The position numbers and the translations under genes were made by a program. Positions 8,305 to 17,256 of a stretch of DNA of 64,000 nt are shown piece by piece. Where the stretch lies: NCBI RefSeq assembly GCF_014467015.1, contig NZ_CP058559.1:3631372-3695371 (forward strand), read 5' to 3'. The notes below the pieces were generated by a model. The model did no database searches. It had not been told where the DNA came from and saw only the letters and a list, made by a program, of their open reading frames with translations. The first letter of the stretch is position 1; each line of letters opens with the position of its first letter. Source of the stretch: Alkalicella caledoniensis (lineage in GTDB: Bacteria; Bacillota; Proteinivoracia; Proteinivoracales; Proteinivoracaceae).

Positions 8305-10848
8305 ATGTCTAAGGTTACACCAATGATCCAACAATATATTGATATAAAGAAAGAATATAAAGACTGCCTGCTATTTTTTCGTGTAGGAGATTTCTATGAG
8401 ATGTTTTTTGAAGATGCAGTAATAGGGGCAAAAGCTCTAGAAATTGCCCTAACCTCCAGGGACGGAGAAAAAGCTATACCATTAGCAGGGATACCGTACC
8501 ATGCTTTAGACACATATCTTGTACGCCTTATAAAAAAAGGCTTCAAGGTTGCCATTTGCGAGCAGGTAGAAGATCCTAAAGAAGCTAAAGGTATAGTTAA
8601 AAGAGAAGTAGTTAAAGTGATAACACCTGGGACGGTAACAGATGATAACTTACTAAGTTCAAAGGATAACAACTATATATGCGCAATTAGCACCTTTTCT
8701 ACAAAATTTGGTTTTAGCCTACTTGACAATTCAACTGGTGAATTTTCCTTCACTGAAGGGAAGTATGACTTAAACCAGATAATATCATTATTAGTGAAAT
8801 ATAATCCTTCTGAAATAATTGTTTTTGATGACAATGGGTTTATGGACAAGCTTGAGACATTAAGCCCAAACACTTCAATCCATAGTATTGACTATGAAGC
8901 TATAGAAAAATTTAATAATCTTTTCCAGTGCTATGTATCTTATACAGCAGGTATAAAAGCTGTGCAGTTACTCCTAAGCTATGTTATTAGTACACAGAAA
9001 AGTCATCTGTCCCACTTAAACCAGTTAGACTTTTTCTCCTTAGAGCAGTTTATGTCTTTAGACTACAGTACTATTAGAAACTTAGAAATTACTACAACCA
9101 TAAAAGAAAATAAAAAACAAGGTTCTTTACTTTGGGTACTAGATAAGACCCAGTCACCCATGGGAGGGCGCAAACTGAAACAATGGCTTCTTAATCCTTT
9201 ACTTAAAGTGGAGGATATAGATAACAGGCTAAACACCGTGGAAATGCTCCATAATGATTTATATTACACAAAAAAACTCTCTAACCTTATAGGAAGTGTA
9301 TATGATCTAGAGCGAATAGCCACAAAGATATCATATAACTCAGTTAACCCTAAGGATTTAGTAGCACTTAAAACTTCCCTAAGTGTGCTTCCAGACATTA
9401 AGCAAATGTTACTTAAGTCCAACTTTCAACCCCTTGTAAATATCGCTAATAAGCTACTTGAGTTAGATGACCTTGTTGAAATTATAGAACAAGGTATTGT
9501 TGAAAACCCCCCAACCCAAGTAAAAGATGGTAATATAATCAAAAAGGGTTTTGATGAGCAATTAGATAAGCTGAAATACACCGCTGAAAATGGTAGGGAA
9601 TGGCTAGCGAAATATGAGCATGAACAAAGGGAACTCACTGGAGTTAAGTCTTTAAAAGTAGGATTCAACAAAGTTTTTGGCTACTATATAGAGGTTACTA
9701 GATCAAATTCGCATTTAGTCCCGGAAAACTATCAGAGGAAACAAACCTTAGCAAATGCAGAACGCTACATTACAGAGGAACTTAAAGAATATGAAGATAT
9801 AATACTAGGGGCATCGGAACAGATAATGGAATTAGAATATAAACTTTTTTGTGAGGTTAGAAATTCTGCCCTTGTAAAAATTCCTGAGATCCAAACCAAC
9901 AGTGAGGTAATAGCTGAGCTAGATTGTTTATCTACCTTTGCTTTAGTAGCATCGGATAACGGGTACTGTAAACCTGTAGTAGATACAAATGATACAATTG
10001 AAATAAACGCAGGACGTCATCCAGTTATTGAGCAAATGATAGCCACGGAAAACTTTATATCTAATGATACCATAATGAATTGTAGTGATAACAATATACT
10101 AGTTATAACTGGACCGAACATGGCGGGTAAATCTACTTACATGAGGCAGGTTGCACTAATAACCCTTATGGCTCAAGTTGGTTCCTTTGTACCGGCAGCT
10201 AATGCTAAAATAGGTGTAGTCGATCGTATATTTACAAGGGTAGGTGCCAGCGACGATCTATCTTCAGGGCAAAGTACTTTTATGGTTGAAATGAATGAGT
10301 TAGCTAATATACTTAATAATGCTACCCCAAAAAGCTTAATAATACTAGATGAAGTGGGGAGGGGGACAAGTACCTTTGATGGTATGAGTATAGCGCAAGG
10401 GGCTATAGAGTATATATATAACCCTGAGAAACTAGGAGCTAAAACATTATTTGCTACCCACTATCACCAGTTAACTAGTTTGGAAGCCCTATATCCAGGA
10501 ATTAAGAATTATTCAATAGCAGTCAAAGAAGAAAAGGATCAAATAACTTTTTTACATTCCATAATCCCTGGGGGAAGTGATAAAAGCTATGGTATACAAG
10601 TGGCTAAGTTGGCGGGTGTACCAAATACGGTTATTCGTAGAGCAAAGGAAATACTAACCTCTTTAGAAGAAGGTTACACTGGCCATTCAGAGGTGGCTTT
10701 AGCTAAAGAACCGGAGGATTTATTTACTCCTGTTTTAGAAAACTACTCTGATATAATAGAAGAAATAAAGGATGCGGATGTCAACAACATGACACCAATG
10801 GAAGCCTTAATGTTCGTTAATTCCTTAAAGAAAAAAGTATCGAAATAA
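8305..10848 (+). CDS. mutS: DNA mismatch repair protein MutS
   Basis: 847 residues, full length. MutS binds mispaired or looped bases and recruits MutL. The mismatch-reading Phe-x-Glu is seen near the N terminus in GDFYEMF, the clamp and lever regions fill the middle, and the C-terminal ABC-type ATPase has Walker A GPNMAGKSTYM, the SSGQSTFM-type signature and Walker B LIILDEVGRGTSTFDG, followed by ATHYHQLT. The ATG lies behind AAGGGGG. It is followed after 16 bases by mutL with its own ribosome site, the usual Firmicutes mutSL operon. Confidence 0.97.
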   Translation: MSKVTPMIQQYIDIKKEYKDCLLFFRVGDFYEMFFEDAVIGAKALEIALTSRDGEKAIPLAGIPYHALDTYLVRLIKKGFKVAICEQVEDPKEAKGIVKREVVKVITPGTVTDDNLLSSKDNNYICAISTFSTKFGFSLLDNSTGEFSFTEGKYDLNQIISLLVKYNPSEIIVFDDNGFMDKLETLSPNTSIHSIDYEAIEKFNNLFQCYVSYTAGIKAVQLLLSYVISTQKSHLSHLNQLDFFSLEQFMSLDYSTIRNLEITTTIKENKKQGSLLWVLDKTQSPMGGRKLKQWLLNPLLKVEDIDNRLNTVEMLHNDLYYTKKLSNLIGSVYDLERIATKISYNSVNPKDLVALKTSLSVLPDIKQMLLKSNFQPLVNIANKLLELDDLVEIIEQGIVENPPTQVKDGNIIKKGFDEQLDKLKYTAENGREWLAKYEHEQRELTGVKSLKVGFNKVFGYYIEVTRSNSHLVPENYQRKQTLANAERYITEELKEYEDIILGASEQIMELEYKLFCEVRNSALVKIPEIQTNSEVIAELDCLSTFALVASDNGYCKPVVDTNDTIEINAGRHPVIEQMIATENFISNDTIMNCSDNNILVITGPNMAGKSTYMRQVALITLMAQVGSFVPAANAKIGVVDRIFTRVGASDDLSSGQSTFMVEMNELANILNNATPKSLIILDEVGRGTSTFDGMSIAQGAIEYIYNPEKLGAKTLFATHYHQLTSLEALYPGIKNYSIAVKEEKDQITFLHSIIPGGSDKSYGIQVAKLAGVPNTVIRRAKEILTSLEEGYTGHSEVALAKEPEDLFTPVLENYSDIIEEIKDADVNNMTPMEALMFVNSLKKKVSK

Positions 10849-10864
10849 AAAGGGAGGGTTATAT

Positions 10865-12766
10865 ATGGGTAGGATAAATATTTTGCCTCCTGAAACAGCA
10901 AATAAAATTGCAGCAGGTGAAGTTGTAGAAAGGCCAGCATCAATTGTAAAAGAGCTAATAGAGAACTCCATCGATGGAAACAGTACCAATATTATAGTCC
11001 ATGTAACCGATGGTGGAAAAGAGAAAATCGAGATAATAGATAATGGTATAGGAATAGAAAAAGAGGACATTCCTTTAGCCTTTTTGCGCCATGCCACAAG
11101 CAAAATCAAAGAAGACAGGGATTTAGAAAACATTTTATCCCTTGGCTTTCGCGGTGAAGCACTACCATCCATTGCCGCTGTTGCTAAAGTATCAGTAACT
11201 ACTAAAGCACAAGGGCAAAACTTTGGTATGAAGTATGTAATAGAAGGTGGTAAACAGACCCACTTCGATATAGCACCCTCTAATCAAGGTACAAGGATAG
11301 TTATCGAAGATCTATTTTTTAATACCCCTGCACGGAAAAAGTTCTTAAAAACCACAGGCACTGAGGTAGGATATATCAGTGACTTAGTTGGCAGGTTTAT
11401 ACTCTCATACCCTGATATATCATTTCAGCTAACCCATAATAACAGAATACTCTTAAAGTCTCCAGGTGACTCCAATATAAAAAATTGCATTGCAGAGGTT
11501 TATGGTTTTGAGGCTGCAGAGAACTGCATAGAAGTTAATTTAACAGCCGATGAAATCAATGTTTCAGGGGTTGTAATTAAACCTATTTTGACAAAAAGTT
11601 CACGAAACGGGCAGATGTTTTTTATCAACTGTAGGATAGTAAAATCAACTATGTTATCAAAGGCCATGGAGACTGGATACAATACACTTTTGCCCATTGG
11701 ACGTTATCCCCAAGGGGTTCTCAATATAACTATTGCACCATCAGAACTAGATGTTAATGTACATCCCTCCAAACAAGAGATTAAATTTAAAGCAGAAAAA
11801 CAAGTGTTCTCTGCTGTGAAAAATGCAGTAGATAATGCATTAAAGGGTATTTCTTTAGTATCTGAGTTTAAACATTCTAATGTAAGCAAAAGCTTAGGTT
11901 TAACAAATACACCAGGAGTTGAAAAAGCCCCTTCTGTTACCAACCCCTTCAAGGGCTATAAAAATGAAACTTATAATAATGAACCCTATAATAATACAAA
12001 AAATAGTTCAGAAATAGGGTTGAAGACACTGGAGATACTGTCAGACTTAGGGGAAAAAGCCTATGAAGAACAGCCAAAAATTTTTAAAGGTATAGAACAA
12101 GTACCTGTACCTGTTGACCAAGGCAACCATTCTTCCACAGAGCAGCAAACCTTTGATCTACCTGAGGATGAGCAGTACCTACATCCCTTCTTTTTAACAC
12201 TGAAAGTGTTGGGTCAATATACTGACACATATATAGTTTGTGTGGATAAGGAACAAGTGTACTTTATAGATCAACACGCAGCACAAGAGAAAATATTTTT
12301 TGAAAGGGCATTCAATCAGCTTTCTGAAAATCCTGTAATACAACAAATAATACCTACAACATTAGAGCTCTCCCCTGGATATAAAGACAAGGTTTTGGAA
12401 AACCTACAGCTAGTAACAAAGCTAGGATTTGATATAGAACCACTAGATGGGAATACTGTCATGGTAAGGGGTTTGCCATTTTTTATTAATAAGACAGTTA
12501 ACATCCAAGTGCTCTTTGACTCCATAGAGGAACTAATGTTCGACGACCAGTTGAGTAGCATTAAAAAATATAAAGAAGCTATAATAGCACTCATATCTTG
12601 TAAAGGTTCAATAAAAGCAAACCACAAACTTAGCCACCAAGAAATGGAGCAGCTCATAAAGGATCTAGGTAAAATAAGTAACCCCTACAGCTGCCCCCAT
12701 GGACGGCCAACTCTTATATCTCTGGATAAGTACAGCATAGAGAAACTTTTTAAAAGGGTGAATTAA
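10865..12766 (+). CDS. mutL: DNA mismatch repair protein MutL (endonuclease type)
   Basis: 633 residues. The GHKL ATPase at the N terminus shows ELIENSID, DNGIGI and GFRGEALPSI; the usual ENSIDAG is here ENSIDGN. The C-terminal domain carries the metal-dependent endonuclease motifs DQHAAQEKIFFE (DQHAxxExxxxE), SCKGSIKAN and CPHGRP, so this MutL should nick DNA itself, as expected in organisms without MutH. The linker around residues 340-430 is Asn/Glu rich and poorly conserved. It follows mutS by 16 bases and its stop codon touches the TTG start of the methyltransferase behind it, so these genes are cotranscribed. Confidence 0.97.
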   Translation: MGRINILPPETANKIAAGEVVERPASIVKELIENSIDGNSTNIIVHVTDGGKEKIEIIDNGIGIEKEDIPLAFLRHATSKIKEDRDLENILSLGFRGEALPSIAAVAKVSVTTKAQGQNFGMKYVIEGGKQTHFDIAPSNQGTRIVIEDLFFNTPARKKFLKTTGTEVGYISDLVGRFILSYPDISFQLTHNNRILLKSPGDSNIKNCIAEVYGFEAAENCIEVNLTADEINVSGVVIKPILTKSSRNGQMFFINCRIVKSTMLSKAMETGYNTLLPIGRYPQGVLNITIAPSELDVNVHPSKQEIKFKAEKQVFSAVKNAVDNALKGISLVSEFKHSNVSKSLGLTNTPGVEKAPSVTNPFKGYKNETYNNEPYNNTKNSSEIGLKTLEILSDLGEKAYEEQPKIFKGIEQVPVPVDQGNHSSTEQQTFDLPEDEQYLHPFFLTLKVLGQYTDTYIVCVDKEQVYFIDQHAAQEKIFFERAFNQLSENPVIQQIIPTTLELSPGYKDKVLENLQLVTKLGFDIEPLDGNTVMVRGLPFFINKTVNIQVLFDSIEELMFDDQLSSIKKYKEAIIALISCKGSIKANHKLSHQEMEQLIKDLGKISNPYSCPHGRPTLISLDKYSIEKLFKRVN

Positions 12767-13531
12767 TTGGATACCATTGTTACAACAGTCCAAAGAGCAA
12801 GCGAAGATCTTGAGAAAAAAGCAAAAACCATAGCTGATAAACTGAAAGGTACATATCTTGAACGTTCTCGCCTAAAGGGTATTTCAAGTTGTGAAGCCCC
12901 TGTATTAGTAGTAGCAAAAGAAGGTATTAACCTTCACTACAATGATGAGAAATTCTTCTTTCACCCTAGTATGGCAATGCTAAGGATCAAGAGAATAATG
13001 AAGGGTGAAAAGGATATATTCAATACTATCTGTGGAGATATTCGTGGTTATTCAGTGTTAGATTGTACCATGGGTTTTGGCTCTGATTCTTTAGTCTTTA
13101 GTTATTTAGTAGAGGAGTTAGGTTGTGTTACAGCCCTTGAGATAAATACTCTTATATATACAGTTATTTCTGATGGTCTAAAGAATAGCTACCCTAAGTG
13201 GGATGAGATAAATGCAACTAAAATGAATATTAGAACATATAATTTGGATTATCATAGCTATTTAGATAGTTGCACTGAAAAAAGCCATGATATAGTGTAC
13301 TTTGATCCCATGTTCGATGAGCCACTTACTGAGTCGGTGCATTTAGACCCAATAAGAGCTCTAGCACAAAAAGATCAATTGACTGTTGAAGTAATTGATA
13401 GGGCGAAGATGGTAGCTTCAAAGTTTGTGATAGTAAAAAATAGGGTGGATTACGATTTTAATAAACTGGGTATTTACGAAACCTTTAGCAAAAGTTCCAG
13501 CAAGATAAAGTATGGGATAGTTAGGTTATAA
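12767..13531 (+). CDS. Class I SAM-dependent methyltransferase, RsmJ-like
   Basis: 254 residues from a TTG that follows the mutL stop codon directly, with AAAAGGGTG as ribosome site, indicating translational coupling. The SAM-binding glycine motif is in VLDCTMGFGSDSL, the acidic strand end is in VTALEIN, and the catalytic strand reads IVYFDPMFDEP. The last resembles the YLDPM(Y/F) motif of RsmJ, which methylates N2 of G1516 in 16S rRNA. The N-terminal 60 residues (YLERSRLKGISS) may contact RNA. The family match is fairly clear, but the target base is inferred. The next gene, miaA, starts 10 bases later with its own AAGGAGG, extending the mutSL operon. Confidence 0.78.
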   Translation: MDTIVTTVQRASEDLEKKAKTIADKLKGTYLERSRLKGISSCEAPVLVVAKEGINLHYNDEKFFFHPSMAMLRIKRIMKGEKDIFNTICGDIRGYSVLDCTMGFGSDSLVFSYLVEELGCVTALEINTLIYTVISDGLKNSYPKWDEINATKMNIRTYNLDYHSYLDSCTEKSHDIVYFDPMFDEPLTESVHLDPIRALAQKDQLTVEVIDRAKMVASKFVIVKNRVDYDFNKLGIYETFSKSSSKIKYGIVRL

Positions 13532-13541
13532 GGAGGCAGAG

Positions 13542-14489
13542 ATGGAAGATAAATATATAGTTATATTAGGACCAACAGCCACTGGTAAAACTGCTCTCTC
13601 AATAGAGCTAGCTAAAAAAACAAATGGAGAAATTATCTCTGCTGACTCTATGTATGTTTATAAAGGTATGGATATTGGTACAGCAAAACCCCATGAAAAA
13701 GAGCAAGAAGGTGTACCACATCACTTAATAGATATAGTTAACCCCGAAGATGATTTCAGTGTATATGATTATCAAGTACTAAGCCAAAGGATTATAAAGG
13801 ATATAAAATCAAGGGGGAAACTTCCCATGGTTGTAGGAGGGACAGGACTGTTTATTCGAGCGTTAACTGAGGATTTTTCTTTAAATAATATCCCACAAGA
13901 TCTTAATGTCCGAAATAAATATGAGGAAATAATGGCAGAAAAGGGGAAGGATTACCTACATAATCTACTGAAGGATAAAGATCCCTTCGCCTTTGATAAA
14001 CTCCATCCCAACGATTATAGAAGGGTTATAAGGGCTTTAGAAGTATATGAGTTAACTAATACTTCCATTTATAATTTACAACAAAGAAAAAACGTTAAAA
14101 ACATGGATATCCTATATATAGGATTAACGATGGATAGAGAAAAACTCTATCATAGGATCAATAAGCGAGTAGAAATAATGTTGGAAAACGGCCTCGTAGA
14201 TGAAGTAGAAGGACTACTAGATAGAGGGGTTCCTGCTAACTGCAATTCCATGAAGGGTATAGGATACAGGCAAGTACTACAATATTTAAATGGTGAGATA
14301 TCATATGATAAGATGGTTGAGATTTTAAAGAGGGATACAAGGCACTATGCAAAGAGGCAATTGACGTGGTTCAAAGCAATGGACAATGTCCTATGGATGG
14401 ATATGCTAGATACACCCATTGAGGAAGCTATGGAAAAAATTTTAACCAGCATGCAGGAAAAGAACATTTTTCCTAGAATAAATAATTAA
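13542..14489 (+). CDS. miaA: tRNA dimethylallyltransferase
   Basis: 315 residues, full length. MiaA transfers a dimethylallyl group from DMAPP to N6 of A37 in tRNAs reading UNN codons; the product is the substrate of MiaB, also encoded in this window. The P-loop-like [16 protein letters not shown] is at the start, followed by [19 protein letters not shown], which binds the tRNA base, and [12 protein letters not shown]. It has a strong AAGGAGG site 10 bases after the methyltransferase stop and precedes hfq by 28 bases, the conserved miaA-hfq order. Confidence 0.97.
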   Translation: MEDKYIVILGPTATGKTALSIELAKKTNGEIISADSMYVYKGMDIGTAKPHEKEQEGVPHHLIDIVNPEDDFSVYDYQVLSQRIIKDIKSRGKLPMVVGGTGLFIRALTEDFSLNNIPQDLNVRNKYEEIMAEKGKDYLHNLLKDKDPFAFDKLHPNDYRRVIRALEVYELTNTSIYNLQQRKNVKNMDILYIGLTMDREKLYHRINKRVEIMLENGLVDEVEGLLDRGVPANCNSMKGIGYRQVLQYLNGEISYDKMVEILKRDTRHYAKRQLTWFKAMDNVLWMDMLDTPIEEAMEKILTSMQEKNIFPRINN

Positions 14490-14517
14490 CATAAATTTAA
14501 TCTGGAGGTTGATTTAT

Positions 14518-14748
14518 ATGAACAAACCAATTAACTTGCAAGACTTGTTTCTAAATCAAATTAGAAAGGATAACAGCCTTATTACTATTTATTTAATAAG
14601 TGGTGTTCAAATAAAGGGTTTTGTTAAAGGTTTTGATAATTTTACTGTAGTAGTAGAAACAGATAATAAACAACAGCTTATATATAAGCATGCCATATCC
14701 ACAATTATTCCAGCAAAATCAGTGAACCTAAATCCTAATAATCAATAA
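14518..14748 (+). CDS. hfq: RNA chaperone Hfq
   Basis: 76 residues from ATG 14518, eight bases behind GGAGGT; the frame reaches back to a TTG at 14509 that overlaps this site. The Sm1 motif is seen in [21 protein letters not shown] and Sm2 in [10 protein letters not shown], whose histidine belongs to the family's U-binding Y/IKH motif. Hfq forms a ring hexamer that binds U-rich RNA and A-rich tracts. It lacks a long C-terminal tail, as usual in Gram-positives. It closes the mutSL-miaA-hfq run, with a strong terminator behind it. Confidence 0.97.
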   Translation: MNKPINLQDLFLNQIRKDNSLITIYLISGVQIKGFVKGFDNFTVVVETDNKQQLIYKHAISTIIPAKSVNLNPNNQ

Positions 14749-14783
14749 TTTAAGGTAAGTTATTTTAAAGTTACATAGAGACA

Positions 14784-14828
14784 AACTCAGAGCTAGAATG
14801 TTAAACATTCTAGCTCTGAGTTTTTTTG
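14784..14828 (+). terminator. Strong intrinsic terminator after hfq
   Basis: A stem of about 18 base pairs (ACTCAGAGCTAGAATG with CATTCTAGCTCTGAGT) followed by seven T residues. Confidence 0.92.
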
Positions 14829-14941
14829 TAAGAAGATCTCCGTACTTCTTCAAGTGTTAAAGGGCATTTAAGTGTTTTTATTGTCGTTAGAATATAAGTG
14901 AGTCGCTAAAAATATAATTTAAGATAGGAGGGGTGCTAAAC

Positions 14942-15877
14942 ATGAATCCTGATGAAATTTACGAAAAAGTAAAGCTTGGTAAAATAAGTCCAATAGAAGC
15001 CATGAAGGCTTTGAAGGGTGTTGATATAAACAAAGACACAAACACACAAAAAAAAGAATTTGTAGCATTAGATCCAACCAAAGAGTTAAATGAATTGGTT
15101 GGGTTAACTGAAGTAAAAGAACTGGTTAAAGAGCTTGAAGCTTATCTCACAATTCAAAAAAGAAGAGAAACTGAGGGTTTGATAGTTGAGCCAGTTGTAC
15201 TTCACATGATTTTTAAAGGTAACCCAGGTACAGGGAAAACTACAGTGGCCCGTATTTTGGGAAAGATACTTAAACATCTAAATGTCTTATCTAAAGGACA
15301 CTTAGTGGAAGTAGAAAGGGCAGACTTAGTTGGAGAGTATATAGGTCAAACTGCGCAAAAAACAAGGGATAAAGTTAACTCCGCATTAGAAGGGATACTT
15401 TTTATTGATGAAGCATATTCCTTAGCCAGGGGTGGTGAGAAAGACTTCGGCAAAGAAGCAATTGATACATTAGTAAAGGCTATGGAAGATAAGAAAGAGC
15501 AATTTATTCTTATACTTGCAGGATATAGTGATCAAATGGATTATTTCCTAAAAACTAACCCAGGATTAAAATCTCGTTTTCCCATTCAGATAGATTTTGA
15601 TAATTATACAGTAAATGATCTTCTAAAGATAGCGAAATTAATGCTCACAAAAAGGGACTATAAACTTTCAATCCCAGCAGAGCAAAAATTAAAATCTATA
15701 CTAGAAAAGCAGTTAACTTTCAGCCTAGTTAACTTTTCGAATGCCAGGTTAGTTAGAAATATAATCGAAAAGTCCATTCGTTTACAAGCAGTTAGATTGA
15801 TAAAGGAAAGAAAGGTCTCAAGGGATCTATTGATGACCATTGAACAACAAGACATTACCGAGGGGGGAATTTCATGA
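14942..15877 (+). CDS. spoVK: Stage V sporulation protein K-like AAA+ ATPase
   Basis: 311 residues from ATG 14942, eight bases after AGGAGGGG; a GTG at 14933 overlaps that site. It is an AAA+ ATPase of the CbbX/SpoVK family with Walker A GNPGTGKTTVARIL (about residue 95), Walker B GILFIDEAYSLA and a sensor region ILILAGYSDQM followed by PGLKSRFP. SpoVK is needed for spore maturation in Bacillus; the closely related CbbX remodels Rubisco. The position behind hfq matches Bacillus subtilis (hfq, spoVK, ynbA, ynbB), which supports the sporulation assignment and hence that the organism forms spores. It overlaps the next gene by four bases (ATGA). Confidence 0.9.
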   Translation: MNPDEIYEKVKLGKISPIEAMKALKGVDINKDTNTQKKEFVALDPTKELNELVGLTEVKELVKELEAYLTIQKRRETEGLIVEPVVLHMIFKGNPGTGKTTVARILGKILKHLNVLSKGHLVEVERADLVGEYIGQTAQKTRDKVNSALEGILFIDEAYSLARGGEKDFGKEAIDTLVKAMEDKKEQFILILAGYSDQMDYFLKTNPGLKSRFPIQIDFDNYTVNDLLKIAKLMLTKRDYKLSIPAEQKLKSILEKQLTFSLVNFSNARLVRNIIEKSIRLQAVRLIKERKVSRDLLMTIEQQDITEGGIS

Positions 15878-16461
15878 AAATATTGATTGTTGGCAAGCCC
15901 AACGTTGGCAAAACCATGTTTGTTTTGCAAATGGCTAAGTTATATAAAGTCGAGAATTTGATCTTCACACTGATACATCACAATGGTCATAAATACAAAA
16001 AGAAAATGGATATAAGTGAAGGTTTTAGAACTCTTGTGAGTGAAAAAGCTAATCATACTCTTAATATCCACGAATTTATTCTACCTATAAAAAAAGGTAA
16101 AGGTAACGTGGAAATAACTTTACTAGATTCCTGTGGTCTTCTGCCAATTATTCATCACGTAGATGAAGTACGGGAGGGGATGGCTCAAACCCTTCAACAT
16201 TTTAAACAGGCTACAGCTGTTTTTCATATTATTGATAGTAGTTCCTATGTTACTGATAATCTAATAGATCAAGAAATATATGAGTTTGGATTACAACAAG
16301 ATAATTATTTAATTTTAGCAAATAAAATTGACCTTGATAGTGGCCAATTTTCCATACCTAGAGTTCGAAACGATTATAGCCAAGCTATAGTAGTTCCAAT
16401 ATCAGCAAAAACAGGAGAAGGCCTACAGGAGGTGACGAAATATGTTGCTAGACTTGTTTAA
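15874..16461 (+). CDS. Small GTP-binding protein at the hflX position
   Basis: 195 residues. Ras-like GTPase motifs can be read: G1 VGKPNVGKT at the N terminus, G3 LLDSCG, G4 NKID and G5 ISAKTG. It is a single compact G domain, far shorter than HflX, which occupies this position between spoVK and ynbB in Bacillus. Between G1 and G3 there is a Lys/His-rich loop (HHNGHKYKKK) in the switch I area. It overlaps spoVK by four bases and its 3' end contains the ribosome site of the membrane protein that follows, so all are cotranslated. The partner is unknown; a role in sporulation or ribosome function would be a guess from context. Confidence 0.8.
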   Translation: MKILIVGKPNVGKTMFVLQMAKLYKVENLIFTLIHHNGHKYKKKMDISEGFRTLVSEKANHTLNIHEFILPIKKGKGNVEITLLDSCGLLPIIHHVDEVREGMAQTLQHFKQATAVFHIIDSSSYVTDNLIDQEIYEFGLQQDNYLILANKIDLDSGQFSIPRVRNDYSQAIVVPISAKTGEGLQEVTKYVARLV

Positions 16462-17005
16462 GATGTTTTTATCCTTTTTATTTATAGGTATTGTAATAAA
16501 GTATATGGATGACCTAACAGATGGAGAAGGTAACTTTGACAATTTCCCTTACTATCTTTTGTTACTGAGTTGTTCTATTTTATTAGATAAAAGTCTAGCC
16601 ATACCGTGCCTTTGGGCAGCATATGCAATTGGCATGGCCGATAAGTTAAAAGTTCATTATATATTTAACTTAAACGGAATTGTAGAAGGGGTAGTAGTCT
16701 GTGCTGTTGGCTTCATTATATTTACCCCTTTAAATTTTAGTTATTTTTTAGTTTTGATGTTGTTTATAAATCTTACAGATGATTTAATCGATTATAAAAT
16801 AGATGAGTTTGGCAAAAATTTTGCAAGAAAATATGGTGTAATTGAGATTTGCATTATTTCATTGAATCTATTGCTGATGCTATTATACCTTGATTATCAA
16901 TTAACCTTTTTAGCCTTAATTGCTTATACTGGTATACAAATATTTTATTTTTATAGGAGGAATTTAAATGACCGAAAAGATAATCCTAGCTTTTATGGCC
17001 ATTAA
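16442..17005 (+). CDS. Multi-pass membrane protein with two Asp-rich motifs
   Basis: 187 residues, mostly hydrophobic, with about five or six membrane segments. Its ATG overlaps the GTPase gene by 20 bases and uses AGGAGGTGA inside it. Two acidic motifs stand out: MDDLTDGEGNF near residue 22 and NLTDDLIDYKIDEFGKNFA near residue 110, both next to membrane segments. They recall the DDxxD motifs of UbiA-type prenyltransferases, but the protein is shorter and I do not assign it there. The overlap with the GTPase and the next small gene suggests the three work together. Confidence 0.75.
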   Translation: MLLDLFKMFLSFLFIGIVIKYMDDLTDGEGNFDNFPYYLLLLSCSILLDKSLAIPCLWAAYAIGMADKLKVHYIFNLNGIVEGVVVCAVGFIIFTPLNFSYFLVLMLFINLTDDLIDYKIDEFGKNFARKYGVIEICIISLNLLLMLLYLDYQLTFLALIAYTGIQIFYFYRRNLNDRKDNPSFYGH

Positions 17006-17159
17006 CACTATATTTTTAGTTGGATATGCAGTAGGTAGGAGGGTAGGGCGCGCTCAAGGGGAAAAGGTTGGATATCAAGAAAGTAAATCTATACTAAGGT
17101 TAAAAGCAAATACACAGGCCCATTGTCCAATATGCAATCAGCCTAACAAGTTATACTAA
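16968..17159 (+). CDS. Small membrane protein with CxxC
   Basis: 63 residues; the ATG follows AGGAGG and overlaps the previous gene by 38 bases. One N-terminal membrane helix (about residues 4-22) is followed by an Arg/Gly-rich stretch and a C-terminal CPIC, which could bind metal or thiols on the cytoplasmic side. No family recognised. The overlapping layout of four genes (spoVK to here) argues that it is real. Confidence 0.65.
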   Translation: MTEKIILAFMAINTIFLVGYAVGRRVGRAQGEKVGYQESKSILRLKANTQAHCPICNQPNKLY

Positions 17160-17256
17160 AATATGGTATAATTGTTTGTGGCAAGGGTAATAAATAGCAG
17201 ATATGAAATATCTGAAGCTTAATTAAAACTAACAACTAAGACATCGGAGGTAGTTT

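Noticed and set aside
16442..17005. UbiA-type prenyltransferase for the DDLTD/TDDLID membrane protein
   Set aside because: The protein is about 100 residues shorter than UbiA enzymes and the NDxxDxxxD motif pair is not complete.
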